DNA of 40,277 nucleotides, from assembly GCF_001904635.1 (NCBI RefSeq), contig NZ_MRCB01000010.1, positions 3,562-43,838 of the forward strand, given 5' to 3'. Shown here in pieces: positions 32,472-40,277 of this stretch. Position 1 is the stretch's first letter; each line of letters starts with the position of its first letter. The stretch comes from Hydrococcus rivularis NIES-593. GTDB lineage: Bacteria > Cyanobacteriota > Cyanobacteriia > Cyanobacteriales > Microcystaceae. The notes beneath the pieces were generated by a model that was not told where the DNA came from, did not search any database, and worked only from the letters and a program-made list of their open reading frames with translations. A program made the translations under genes and the position numbers.

Positions 32472-34148
32472 ATGATAGCGGATCGATTTCCCTGGCTTAC
32501 CGCGATTGTACTGCTGCCGCTCGTTGCTTCCTTAGTTATTCCCGCGCTGCCCGATAAAGACGGCAAGCGCCTGCGGTGGTATGCCCTCGGTGTAGGGATC
32601 GCGGATTTTGTCTTAATGTGTTACGTTTTTTGGAAGCATTACGATGCAAGCAGCGCTACTTTTCAACTCGCGGAAAAGTATGCCTGGGTGCCTCAGTTAG
32701 GTCTGAACTGGGCAGTTTCAGTTGATGGGCTGTCTGCTCCGCTCGTGCTTCTGGCAGGATTGGTGACAACGCTTTCGATTCTTGCAGCTTGGCAAGTCGA
32801 TCGCAAGCCTCGCCTCTTCTATTTCCTGATGCTCGTACTCTATTGTGCGCAGATAGGGGTGTTCGTTGCTCAAGATTTGCTGCTGCTGTTTATTATGTGG
32901 GAACTGGAACTGGTTCCCGTCTATCTGCTCGTCTCCATTTGGGGCGGACCGAAACGTCGCTATGCAGCAATGAAATTCTTGCTGTATACTGCAGGCGCTT
33001 CCATATTTATTTTAATAGCGGCACTGGCAATGGCGCTCTATGGCAACAATATGACCTTCGATATGGTCGAGCTTGCCATGAAAGATTACCCGCTTGCTCT
33101 AGAACTGCCGATTTATGCGGGATTGCTGATTGCGTTTGGTGTCAAGCTAGCTGTTTTCCCCCTACACACCTGGCTGCCTGACGCGCACGGCGAAGCCTCC
33201 GCCCCGGTATCGATGATCTTGGCTGGCGTGTTGCTAAAAATGGGCGGATACGGGCTGATTCGGCTCAATCTGGAAATGCTCTCCGACGCACACGTTTACT
33301 TTGCACCAATTCTAGTCGTTCTCGGTGTTGTCAACATTATCTACGGCGGGTTTACCTCTTTTGGCCAGTCCAACATGAAGCGCCGCTTAGCGTATTCGTC
33401 GGTTTCTCATATGGGCTTCGTCCTGCTGGGGATTGCGTCCTTCACCGATTTAGGAATCAGCGGGGCGCTACTACAAATGATCTCCCACGGTTTGATAGCA
33501 GCGGTACTGTTCTTCCTAGCAGGCGTGCTCTACGATCGCACCCATACGCTTGCCTTGGATGAGATGGGCGATATTGGTAAAGTCATGCCCAAAGTGTTTG
33601 CCCTGTTTACGGCAGGTGCGATGGCATCGCTAGCTCTCCCCGGCATGAGCGGCTTTGTCAGCGAACTCTCGGTCTTTGTTGGCGTGACGACCAGCGACAT
33701 CTACAGCTCGACCTTCCGTACCGCGACCGTCTTCCTTGCCGCAGTAGGACTCATCCTGACGCCGATTTATCTGCTCTCCATGCTGCGACAGCTATTCTAC
33801 GGCTCTAATGCAGCACCCGCATGCGTCCTGACCGACGCAGGTTCGGAGAATCAGGATGCGGTTTGCTTCGGCACGAACTGCGTCCTGCCTGCCGAGGCAA
33901 AATATAGCGATGCAAAACCGCGCGAAGTGTTTATCGCTGCTTGCCTCCTGTTGCTGATTATCGGCATCGGGTTCTATCCCAAGCTGGCTACGCAGATGTA
34001 CGACGCGAAAACTGTGGCGGTGAACGCTCAGGTTCGCCAATCTTATGCCCAAATCGCGCAAGCAAATCCCAAAATCTATGCCAAAGGATTCTTATTTCCT
34101 AGAATTGCAGAGCCTGAAGTAGCTTCTGTTTCGGGAATGGTCGAGTAA
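32472..34148 (+). CDS. ndhD: NAD(P)H-quinone oxidoreductase subunit 4 (NdhD)
   Basis: A 558-residue, roughly 14-helix proton-pumping subunit of the cyanobacterial NDH-1 complex, homologous to mitochondrial ND4. It shows the conserved glutamate of [17 protein letters not shown], the pump lysine region [19 protein letters not shown], and [15 protein letters not shown] hydrophilic loop with [20 protein letters not shown] near residue 450 points to the NdhD2 rather than the NdhD1 paralogue, which lacks it. The paralogue choice matters because NdhD1/D2 serve respiration and cyclic electron flow, while D3/D4 serve CO2 uptake. No other ndh gene is adjacent. Its GC content looks higher than that of the 4-7 kb region. 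Confidence 0.95.
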   Translation: MIADRFPWLTAIVLLPLVASLVIPALPDKDGKRLRWYALGVGIADFVLMCYVFWKHYDASSATFQLAEKYAWVPQLGLNWAVSVDGLSAPLVLLAGLVTTLSILAAWQVDRKPRLFYFLMLVLYCAQIGVFVAQDLLLLFIMWELELVPVYLLVSIWGGPKRRYAAMKFLLYTAGASIFILIAALAMALYGNNMTFDMVELAMKDYPLALELPIYAGLLIAFGVKLAVFPLHTWLPDAHGEASAPVSMILAGVLLKMGGYGLIRLNLEMLSDAHVYFAPILVVLGVVNIIYGGFTSFGQSNMKRRLAYSSVSHMGFVLLGIASFTDLGISGALLQMISHGLIAAVLFFLAGVLYDRTHTLALDEMGDIGKVMPKVFALFTAGAMASLALPGMSGFVSELSVFVGVTTSDIYSSTFRTATVFLAAVGLILTPIYLLSMLRQLFYGSNAAPACVLTDAGSENQDAVCFGTNCVLPAEAKYSDAKPREVFIAACLLLLIIGIGFYPKLATQMYDAKTVAVNAQVRQSYAQIAQANPKIYAKGFLFPRIAEPEVASVSGMVE

Positions 34149-34159
34149 TCTTTAATCGA

Positions 34160-34190
34160 GCGATCGCTTTTGCAGGGGCGATCGCTTTTT
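34160..34190 (+). terminator. Terminator after ndhD built from two HIP1 octamers
   Basis: Two GCGATCGC octamers (34160-34167 and 34178-34185) can pair with each other around the loop TTTTGCAGGG, and the second is followed by TTTTT (34186-34190). It lies 11 bases after the ndhD stop and has the layout of an intrinsic terminator. Confidence 0.75.
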
Positions 34191-34315
34191 GGTCTTTCAA
34201 TAAACCTGTGGGTGAAAATAGATTTTCATCCTCGATTGTGAGAGCGCGCGCCATCATGCTCGTCTCTTGCTTCAAATCAGAAAATTTAATTCTTTCTTTT
34301 CCCCAGATCTTGCCC

Positions 34316-35416
34316 CTACCGAAGAATCGATCCCGATTCCAAAACTTTTAGCAGCATTTCTCCCATTTGCCGACAGCCGACTTGCTGCATTCGTGCCGAC
34401 ATAATATCTCCCGTCCGATAGCCCAACTCCAGAACTTGGGAGACGGATTCTTCAATTTTATTAGCCGCTTGGGGTTGATTTAAGCCGTAGCGAAGCATCA
34501 TAGCGGCGCTGAGGACTTGAGCGAGGGGGTTTGCCTTATCTTGACCTGCAATATCGGGCGCAGAACCGTGAACGGGTTCAAATACGCCGGGACCGTCAGC
34601 CCCCAAACTCGCAGAGGGTAACATGCCGATACTTCCCGTCAGCATTGCCGCTTCATCGGAGAGAATATCTCCAAACAAGTTCCCCGTGACGATCGTATCG
34701 AATTGTTTGGGGGCGCGAATTAGCTGCATGGCAGCGTTGTCTACATACAGGTGAGAAAGTTCGACATCGGGATAGTCTTGTGCGATTTTGGTAACGCGAT
34801 CGCGCCACAATTGGGAAACATCTAGCACGTTTGCCTTATCCACCGAGCATAGCTTGTTCCTGCGCTTTCTGGCGATTTCAAAAGCAACCTTGGCAATGCG
34901 ATCGATTTCCGACTCGGTATACGCCATCGTATTCACGCCTCGCCTTTCTCCCGTCTCCGTTTCAAAAATCCCTTTGGGCAGCCCGAAGTAAATCCCTCCG
35001 GTTAATTCTCGAACTACCATAATATCTACCCCTTCTACCACCTCTCGTTTGAGGGTAGAAGCGTCGATCAGTTGCGGAAAAATCGTCGCAGGTCGCAAAT
35101 TGGCAAATAGTCCTAAGCCTGCCCTCAACCCTAACAAGCCAGTTTCCGGGCGTTGATGGCGCGGGAGATCGTCCCACTTATAGCCGCCAATGGCAGCCAG
35201 GAGAACCGCATCGCAACTGCGACAGCATTTCAACGTCTCTTCTGGTAGCGGCTCTCCCGTCTCATCAATTGCCGCACCGCCGATAAGGGCTTCTTGAAAA
35301 TCGAATTGAATCTCAAATTGCTTGCCAATGACTTTCAGCACCTCTACCGTTACTGCCAAAATTTCGGGGCCGATGCCATCGCCAGGAAGTAAGGTGATTC
35401 GGTATTGCTGAGTCAT
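34316..35416 (-). CDS. leuB: 3-isopropylmalate dehydrogenase
   Basis: A 366-residue NAD-dependent decarboxylating dehydrogenase of leucine synthesis. Visible family landmarks are the start [17 protein letters not shown], the substrate arginines in [29 protein letters not shown], the catalytic lysine in CSVDKANVL, the metal aspartates in [11 protein letters not shown], and the NAD motif [20 protein letters not shown]. Normal length. It faces ndhD and is followed on the same strand, upstream, by the GTPase gene. With ilvE at 25.5 kb it is the second branched-chain amino acid gene of the window. Confidence 0.96.
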   Translation of the reverse strand: MTQQYRITLLPGDGIGPEILAVTVEVLKVIGKQFEIQFDFQEALIGGAAIDETGEPLPEETLKCCRSCDAVLLAAIGGYKWDDLPRHQRPETGLLGLRAGLGLFANLRPATIFPQLIDASTLKREVVEGVDIMVVRELTGGIYFGLPKGIFETETGERRGVNTMAYTESEIDRIAKVAFEIARKRRNKLCSVDKANVLDVSQLWRDRVTKIAQDYPDVELSHLYVDNAAMQLIRAPKQFDTIVTGNLFGDILSDEAAMLTGSIGMLPSASLGADGPGVFEPVHGSAPDIAGQDKANPLAQVLSAAMMLRYGLNQPQAANKIEESVSQVLELGYRTGDIMSARMQQVGCRQMGEMLLKVLESGSILR

Positions 35417-35463
35417 GGTTGAGTTCTAAATCTGCTCGATGTCAATTTATTATCATATCCTAT

Positions 35464-37383
35464 TTATTCCCTCGAAACCTGCTTTAGATAATGCTCGAAC
35501 CGCTCTCGCAGTTGTTCGACCGTCAGATTCTGAGTCCAATACTCCACTAGGGCATGACCGAATGCCCAAGCATTGCGATCGGGCGAGGCAGGGGTTTCCA
35601 GCAGCAACAGCCAGAGGGAGCGCAAGTCAAAGTTGAGCGGGTTTTCACTTGCATTCAAAAGCGAGAACAGCTCGTAGGCCATCTGAAGCTTGCCAATGAC
35701 GACGGGTAGCTGTTCGACTGGTATTTGCTCTGCTAGCAGATAAGCTAGGTTGGGAGATCCGGTGGACAGCGTGGAAATGAACTGGAGAACGGGACTTTTA
35801 AGCAGGGCAGTCAACCTCTGGGCGGTTGCCATTTGAAAGGTGTAGCGATCGATAATCTTGGCGGCAGCAACAGTACGAGCTTCCAGGTTTCTTAAGAAGC
35901 GGGCGAGACGGAGTTGCTTGGCAGGCGCGATCGCGTCTACTAATGCCAACGAGAGCGCGTCCGCACCCCAGGCAACTCGACCCGTTTTGAAATCCCCCGT
36001 CACGACAGGCAGAACCAAATCGCACAAATCCCCCAGTAACTGAGCGCGATATTCGGTAGCTTCTCGAATCGCTTTTTCCTTTGGGCGATCGCCCCATTGC
36101 CAATCGTAGGGAGGTTCCCACTCGCGGATGGGGCGCAGGCGATCGACTTGGGTAACGACCGCGATCGCAGGCAGATCCGTCACTTGTGCTTTGATGTCTT
36201 TGAGAAAATCCACGTCCATTTGCAAGGCAGGATCGAGGGCAGGCGTAACTAACAAAAGTAAATCTGCATGGGTAGCACAGTCCAACACTTGCTCCCGCAG
36301 TTCCCCACGGTTTACCTGTTCGTACCCTGGCGTATCCCAAAGGGTCAGCGTTTCTCCGGTTTGGGTTTGCCAGTGGTAACTGCCAATGCGATCGGTACTG
36401 GGCAAAACATCGACTTGTGTCAGTTCCGACTGAAATAGGGTATTGATCAGACTGCTTTTTCCAGCTCCCGTTCGCCCCGCCAGCAAAATCTTGACGGGTT
36501 TTTGCTCGACTGCTTCAATGGGTTCGGCACGAGCTAGGATTTCTTGCAGGGTTTTGGTTTTCGCCTTGGGTAACGTCGGCATAGGAGAGGGTGCCAAAGT
36601 TGGTGGGGTAGTGCTGCCGTAGAGCGAGATCGCCTGCCGATATAAGTTTCTCAAAGCCGCTTCTCGGAGCAATTGACTTAAATTCACCAGCAATTGCTCA
36701 GTAGCGCGATCGCTCGAACGCTGGCTCGCTTGTCTTGCCAATGCCGCCGCAGGATTCAAGAACCATTGCGCCCAGTTCCACACTTGCAAAAGTTTCCGCG
36801 CCGATGGCTCCAACTTTTGATAGCCTTCGTAGGCTTGGTATACTTGTCCGACTGTAACTTGATTGAGGGCAGGAGATAAGTTTTGTATCCACCTATCCAA
36901 ATCGTCTACTGTTCCCCGAATCAATCCGTAAGCTTGGGGAACATAAATATTCAACAGGGGATATTTAACTTCAGGATTGTAGATCTCAGCGATCGCAGCG
37001 ACAAGTTCCTGGCATCGCTTCCAAAAGGTTGACCAGTCTTCCCAGATGGGGCGATCGTTGTGTGCTGCTTTGAGAATTTCTTGGAGTGCTGTTTCTGCTT
37101 TTTTAGCAGCATCAGTATCTGCCGATAGCTTTATCGTGTCTTCTACAGAAGATTCTAGTTCTTCTTCGGCTTCTGCGATAGCCGCTTCAACCTGCGCCAT
37201 CTGCGATCGAGTCCACTTGACCAATAGCCAACGCCAGCCTACGAATAGAAGCGTGAATACCCCCCAGATCCAGTTAATGCCCCATCGATGAATTTGCCAC
37301 CCCGCCGCTATTAGTAAGAAAGCGACGATCGTGACGAGCGGGATTGCTAATACTATCCACTGCCACGGTTTTAAACGCACCAT
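35464..37383 (-). CDS. Membrane-anchored Era/dynamin-like GTPase
   Basis: A 639-residue protein. The N-terminus has two hydrophobic segments (about residues 10-27 and 38-55), then a charged coiled coil (60-105) and a helical region. The GTPase domain begins near residue 298 with G1 GRTGAGKS (303-310), G3 DTPG (350-353) and G4 TQVD (411-414, a variant of NKxD). The C-terminal 170 residues are helical. This arrangement (membrane anchor, stalk, Era/YeeP-like G domain) is common in cyanobacterial GTPases of unknown role, and some relatives remodel membranes. The variant G4 motif may alter nucleotide specificity (inference). Overall GC content looks high for the window. Confidence 0.87.
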   Translation of the reverse strand: MVRLKPWQWIVLAIPLVTIVAFLLIAAGWQIHRWGINWIWGVFTLLFVGWRWLLVKWTRSQMAQVEAAIAEAEEELESSVEDTIKLSADTDAAKKAETALQEILKAAHNDRPIWEDWSTFWKRCQELVAAIAEIYNPEVKYPLLNIYVPQAYGLIRGTVDDLDRWIQNLSPALNQVTVGQVYQAYEGYQKLEPSARKLLQVWNWAQWFLNPAAALARQASQRSSDRATEQLLVNLSQLLREAALRNLYRQAISLYGSTTPPTLAPSPMPTLPKAKTKTLQEILARAEPIEAVEQKPVKILLAGRTGAGKSSLINTLFQSELTQVDVLPSTDRIGSYHWQTQTGETLTLWDTPGYEQVNRGELREQVLDCATHADLLLLVTPALDPALQMDVDFLKDIKAQVTDLPAIAVVTQVDRLRPIREWEPPYDWQWGDRPKEKAIREATEYRAQLLGDLCDLVLPVVTGDFKTGRVAWGADALSLALVDAIAPAKQLRLARFLRNLEARTVAAAKIIDRYTFQMATAQRLTALLKSPVLQFISTLSTGSPNLAYLLAEQIPVEQLPVVIGKLQMAYELFSLLNASENPLNFDLRSLWLLLLETPASPDRNAWAFGHALVEYWTQNLTVEQLRERFEHYLKQVSRE

Positions 37384-37575
37384 TGTTCCGTACCTGCCTA
37401 GCTCGAACGTCTCATAGGATTATTTCTGGTCTAACACACTTGCGATCGGCGTTAGTCTGCCTGTGGCAGGAAACCTCTCGCGATCGACTAAAGTTTTGAA
37501 AAAATTAGATGATCGGGTCAACAATTTGCTACACTCCAACTTTTAGAGATTGGGAATGGGGAAGGGAATTGTGAA

Positions 37576-38808
37576 GTGGCTGATGACGAACGCACAGAAA
37601 ACTTAAAACACATTCATTCGAGAGACTTTTCGTGGTCGTTCTGGTTCGTTGTACCAATATATCCATATGGCAGGCGGCGAACGATTCGTCACGAGGTCAT
37701 CAAGGATAGGATTTGGACTTTCGATCAGATCCAGGGCATCTTTTATGTGGTCGTGCCCATTCGCATGACCGTCGTTAAGCTAGAGGAAGGGGGACTGCTC
37801 GTCTATGCACCCATTGCGCCTACTCCAGAATGCATTCGGCTCGTCAATGAGTTAGTAGCAGAACACGGCGATGTTAAATACATTATCCTGCCAACGATCT
37901 CCGGTCTAGAACACAAGGTTTTCGTCGGTCCCTTTGCCAGATATTTTCGGAACGCACAAGTTTTTGTGGCTCCCAATCAGTGGAGTTTCCCGATCGATCT
38001 TCCGTTAAGTTGGCTTGGCTTTCCTGCCAAACGCACTCAAGTACTTCCAGAAGATAGTAGCAAAGCGCCTTTTGCCGAACAATTTGACTACGCGATTCTG
38101 GGTCCTATCGACTTAGGACTGCGATCGTTTGAGGAAGTTGCCTTGTTCGACAAGCGATCGCGCACTTTACTTGTTACAGATTCAGTGGTTTGCGTCCCAG
38201 AAGATCCGCCCGCGATCGTGCAATTAGAACCATACCCTTTGCTATTTCATGCCAGAGACAAGGCGACCGACCCGATCGAAGACACTCAGGAAAATCGCCG
38301 TAAGGGATGGCAGCGCATTTCTTTATTTGCATTGTACTTTCGAGCGAGCGTGCTAGAAGTTCCCACATGGGGTGAAGTATTTCTCAACGCATTTAAAGCT
38401 AGCGATCGCTCAAAAAAAGCTTACTTTGGTTTATTTCCCTTTAAATGGAAAAAAGACTGGCAGCGATCGTTTAATGCCCTACGAGGAAACGGTCGTTTGT
38501 TCGTAGCACCGATTCTACAGACGCTCATTCTCAACCGCGCACCTAGAGAAACCCTCGCTTGGGCTGATAAGGTGGCGAGTTGGAACTTTGAGCGCATCAT
38601 TCCCTGTCACTTTGACTCGCCCATTACAGCAGAACCGCAGCAGTTCCGCCGAGCATTTTCTTTTCTAGAGAAGCTCCCTTCTGTCAGTGCGGGCTTGTTC
38701 GCGAGTAGCACATATCCTTTACCAGAAGAGGATTTTAAGGCACTTAAAGAAATCGATGAAGGTCTAACCAAGCGTGCGATCGTGCCGCCACCCAAGGAGA
38801 AGGTGTAG
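37576..38808 (+). CDS. DUF4336-family protein (metallo-beta-lactamase-like fold)
   Basis: A 410-residue protein beginning with GTG at 37576, as no in-frame ATG is available before the conserved part. The opening is characteristic: VVPIYPYGRRRTIRHEVIKD, RIWTFDQIQGIFYVVVPIRM and TVVKLEEGGLLVYAPIAPT. The family is distantly related to metallo-beta-lactamases. The usual HxHxDH is replaced by the softer LPTISGLEHKVFVGPFARYF, with a late IPCHFDSPI histidine, so metal hydrolase activity is uncertain. I see no membrane segment. Function unknown. It is widespread in cyanobacteria and plants. Confidence 0.88.
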   Translation: MADDERTENLKHIHSRDFSWSFWFVVPIYPYGRRRTIRHEVIKDRIWTFDQIQGIFYVVVPIRMTVVKLEEGGLLVYAPIAPTPECIRLVNELVAEHGDVKYIILPTISGLEHKVFVGPFARYFRNAQVFVAPNQWSFPIDLPLSWLGFPAKRTQVLPEDSSKAPFAEQFDYAILGPIDLGLRSFEEVALFDKRSRTLLVTDSVVCVPEDPPAIVQLEPYPLLFHARDKATDPIEDTQENRRKGWQRISLFALYFRASVLEVPTWGEVFLNAFKASDRSKKAYFGLFPFKWKKDWQRSFNALRGNGRLFVAPILQTLILNRAPRETLAWADKVASWNFERIIPCHFDSPITAEPQQFRRAFSFLEKLPSVSAGLFASSTYPLPEEDFKALKEIDEGLTKRAIVPPPKEKV

Positions 38809-38818
38809 GTTGAGTCTA

Positions 38819-38933
38819 ATACCAATTTTCAGGTTTTCGCGATCGACATCCTTCTCCCCTCTCCCAAATAGGGAGAGGGGTAGGGGGTGAGGGCGATCGA
38901 CTGTCTGTGTCATTAATGAATGAAAAATGGTAT
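38819..38933 (+). repeat. MITE-like repeat, copy 2 (complete)
   Basis: A 115-bp element with terminal inverted repeats ATACCAATTTTCA (38819-38831) and TGAAAAATGGTAT (38921-38933), 12 of 13 positions complementary. Inside are a HIP1-related TTCGCGATCGAC segment, the hairpin CCTCTCCC-AAATA-GGGAGAGG, and GGGGGTGAGGGCGATCGACT. It lies 10 bases after the DUF4336 stop. It has no coding capacity. Confidence 0.88.
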
Positions 38934-38961
38934 GACACTTGTTGGTTTTATAGACTCAAAT

Positions 38962-39645
38962 TTAAGGATAACCTGAGTTTTCCCTTCTGCCTTCTGCTAT
39001 CGCGATCGCGCCTACTCCTAAAACCGGAATTTTTTGAGAACGCAGGAGATTGGCTGCCTCTCTAACCGTCGTTCCCGTTGTATAGATATCGTCGATTAAT
39101 AAAACAGGCTCTTTGGGACGGCGTTTTTGCAAGTCTTTCCCCAAAATAAAAGCCTTGCTAAGATTATTTTCTCTCTCTACAAGAGAATTCAAACCGAACA
39201 TGGGTTGTGTGTCTCGTATTCGTTCCAATCCTTTGACTTGCAAACTATGTCCGGTCAATCGGCAAAAACTTTTTGCAATTAATTCGGCTTGATTAAATCC
39301 TCTTTGTTGCAATCGCTTTTGATGTAAGGGAATGGGAATAACGATAAGTTTTTTAGGGCGATCGCGCCCAGGCGCATTGAGCCATGCTTCCCCTAACCAA
39401 TATCCCATTAATTCTCCTAACTGGGGAGAATTGTTATATTTTAATGCCGCGATCGCCATCTTTAATTTTCCGCTATAAATCCCCCAAACAAATAGAGGTA
39501 GATCGCCAGACCAAAATTGACAGGGATTTTGGAAACGACAGTTGTTTAGTTGTTGTTGGCAGTAGTGACAAATATACTCGTCAGCCGAGCGATCGCATAA
39601 AGGACAGTTAGATTTAAGAAATAGAGAAAACCAGCTTTTTATCAT
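38962..39645 (-). CDS. ComF-family phosphoribosyltransferase-like protein
   Basis: A 227-residue protein of the ComF/GntX family. It has an N-terminal four-cysteine zinc module (NCPLCDRSADEYICHYCQQ) followed by a PRTase domain, with GLERIRDTQPMFGL and the PRPP loop VLLIDDIYTTGTTVREA. ComF helps single-stranded DNA handling during natural transformation. Cyanobacteria with type IV pili carry it. I choose the ATG at 39645 (MIKSWFSLFL), which places the zinc module near the N-terminus as in relatives. A longer start at 39708 would overlap the upstream DUF1816 gene by 10 bases. Confidence 0.9.
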   Translation of the reverse strand: MIKSWFSLFLKSNCPLCDRSADEYICHYCQQQLNNCRFQNPCQFWSGDLPLFVWGIYSGKLKMAIAALKYNNSPQLGELMGYWLGEAWLNAPGRDRPKKLIVIPIPLHQKRLQQRGFNQAELIAKSFCRLTGHSLQVKGLERIRDTQPMFGLNSLVERENNLSKAFILGKDLQKRRPKEPVLLIDDIYTTGTTVREAANLLRSQKIPVLGVGAIAIAEGRRENSGYP

Positions 39646-39698
39646 GAAAAAAAATCTCGATGCGATCGCGCTAAGGGAGCAAATAGTATTAAGATTTC

Positions 39699-39989
39699 TT
39701 ACTGGCACGTTGCTTCAGAATCTTTCTCAAAAATCGTTAGCTGTTGGGGTTGACAGCGCTGAATCTGAATGCTGATTCCACGCGCTCCTTCTTCTTGCAG
39801 ATCCTCGATATAGTCGCCGTAGAGACTTTTAGCTTCTTCCTCTGCGTCAAAAGGGCCAAAATAGTACGTACATTGAGGAGATTGAGTATCTATTTTGACC
39901 CACCATCGATTTTGCGCCCAAGACCTAAAGTAATAAACAACTAAAGAAAAGAGGGTGAAATATAGACCGAATAGAAGTATGCCAAGCAT
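39699..39989 (-). CDS. DUF1816-family protein with N-terminal membrane helix
   Basis: A 96-residue protein. One membrane segment (LFGLYFTLFSLVVYYF) precedes a compact soluble domain, WWVKIDTQSPQCTYYFGPFD, AEEEAKSLYGDYIEDLQEEG and ISIQIQRCQPQQLTIF. I recognise that domain as DUF1816, a small cyanobacterial domain that resembles the CpcD-type phycobilisome fold in pattern. Most DUF1816 proteins I know lack the membrane helix, so this one may sit on a membrane surface. It is upstream of comF on the same strand and probably co-transcribed. Confidence 0.82.
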   Translation of the reverse strand: MLGILLFGLYFTLFSLVVYYFRSWAQNRWWVKIDTQSPQCTYYFGPFDAEEEAKSLYGDYIEDLQEEGARGISIQIQRCQPQQLTIFEKDSEATCQ

Positions 39990-40170
39990 TGAAATGGCTC
40001 CCGCACTATCTTAAATATGTCTGTCCATAGTTTTCCCAGGCGGACTCCCCAATTTTTACTATCTTAGATAGAAAAGCTTTTTCTTGAGAACCAAATCATG
40101 CAATTTTTGCAACAATCAATTGATGAGTAGCAACCATAGCGCGATCGCAACTGACTGTCAATGGCAAGTA

Positions 40171-40277
40171 ATAACAATTTTCAGGTTTTCGCGATCGACC
40201 TTGTTCACCCCTCTCCCTATTTGGGAGAGGGGTTGGGGGTGAGGGCGATCGACTATCTGTGTCATTAATGAATGAAA
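40171..40277 (+). repeat. MITE-like repeat, copy 3 (cut by window end)
   Basis: It begins with ATAACAATTTTCA (one mismatch to copy 2), then GGTTTTCGCGATCGACC. The hairpin here is CCTCTCCC-TATTT-GGGAGAGG, so the 5-base loop is the reverse complement of that in copies 1 and 2. The right part GGGGGTGAGGGCGATCGACT and TCATTAATGAATGAAA runs into the window edge. Confidence 0.88.

Noticed and set aside
35798-36340. 180-codon minus-strand ORF in the GTPase gene
   Set aside because: It is a same-strand frame-shadow of the GTPase coding sequence. Its Arg/Ser/Gly-rich composition is typical of shadow frames.

Overview
The window is cyanobacterial chromosomal DNA. The evidence is the very frequent HIP1 octamer GCGATCGC and a set of lineage-typical genes: ndhD, a CcaA-type beta-carbonic anhydrase, the cyanobacterial form of ispH, a three-domain ribosomal S1-type protein, and small families that I recognise as cyanobacterial (DUF2949, DUF4278, DUF4336, DUF6464, DUF1816). 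I cannot fix the genus from the sequence alone. A unicellular, baeocytous or filamentous beta-cyanobacterium is likely. There is no CRISPR array, rRNA operon or intact transposase.

Layout. 1-4.05 kb: the N-terminal half of an RND efflux permease (minus strand, cut by the window edge), a small secreted protein, tRNA-Cys(GCA), and hypE overlapping a cupin gene. 4.2-6.9 kb: a three-gene plus-strand operon encoding a MotA/TolQ/ExbB-like channel with a long coiled-coil tail, followed by two paralogous single-span ExbD/TolR-like proteins. This is the least ordinary system in the window. 6.9-8.7 kb: a long gene-free leader, a DUF2949 gene, a good terminator and a membrane protein with DUF4278-like motifs. 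8.7-14.6 kb: a polyprenyl-phosphate sugar transferase, pgsA, an ABC1/UbiB kinase, recN and a JAMM/M67 metallopeptidase. 14.7-18.7 kb: a methyltransferase, a MoeB-rhodanese (MoeZ-type) protein, an unlisted 35-codon membrane ORF and ispH. 18.9-20.4 kb: the 3' end (domains V and VI) of a group II intron upstream of a Gfo/Idh oxidoreductase, then repeats. 20.5-26.5 kb: a SemiSWEET, a hypothetical with kinase-like motifs, an ABC ATPase, a Crp/Fnr regulator, an M61 peptidase and ilvE.

26.5-28.0 kb is a decay zone. A truncated Uma2 gene abuts a deleted glycosyltransferase, followed by palindromic repeats and a frameshifted pirin fragment. 28.4-40.3 kb is dense housekeeping sequence: a TPR protein, ccaA, an S1-type protein, a DUF6464 protein, ndhD, leuB, a dynamin/Era-like GTPase, a DUF4336 protein, ComF and a DUF1816 protein.

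Three copies of a roughly 115-bp MITE-like element with imperfect terminal inverted repeats lie near 20.3, 38.9 and 40.2 kb. The central hairpin loop is in opposite orientation in one copy. Most genes are single transcription units or short pairs. The clear operon-like groups are the ExbB/ExbD triad, recN-M67, crp-M61-ilvE and cupin-hypE.
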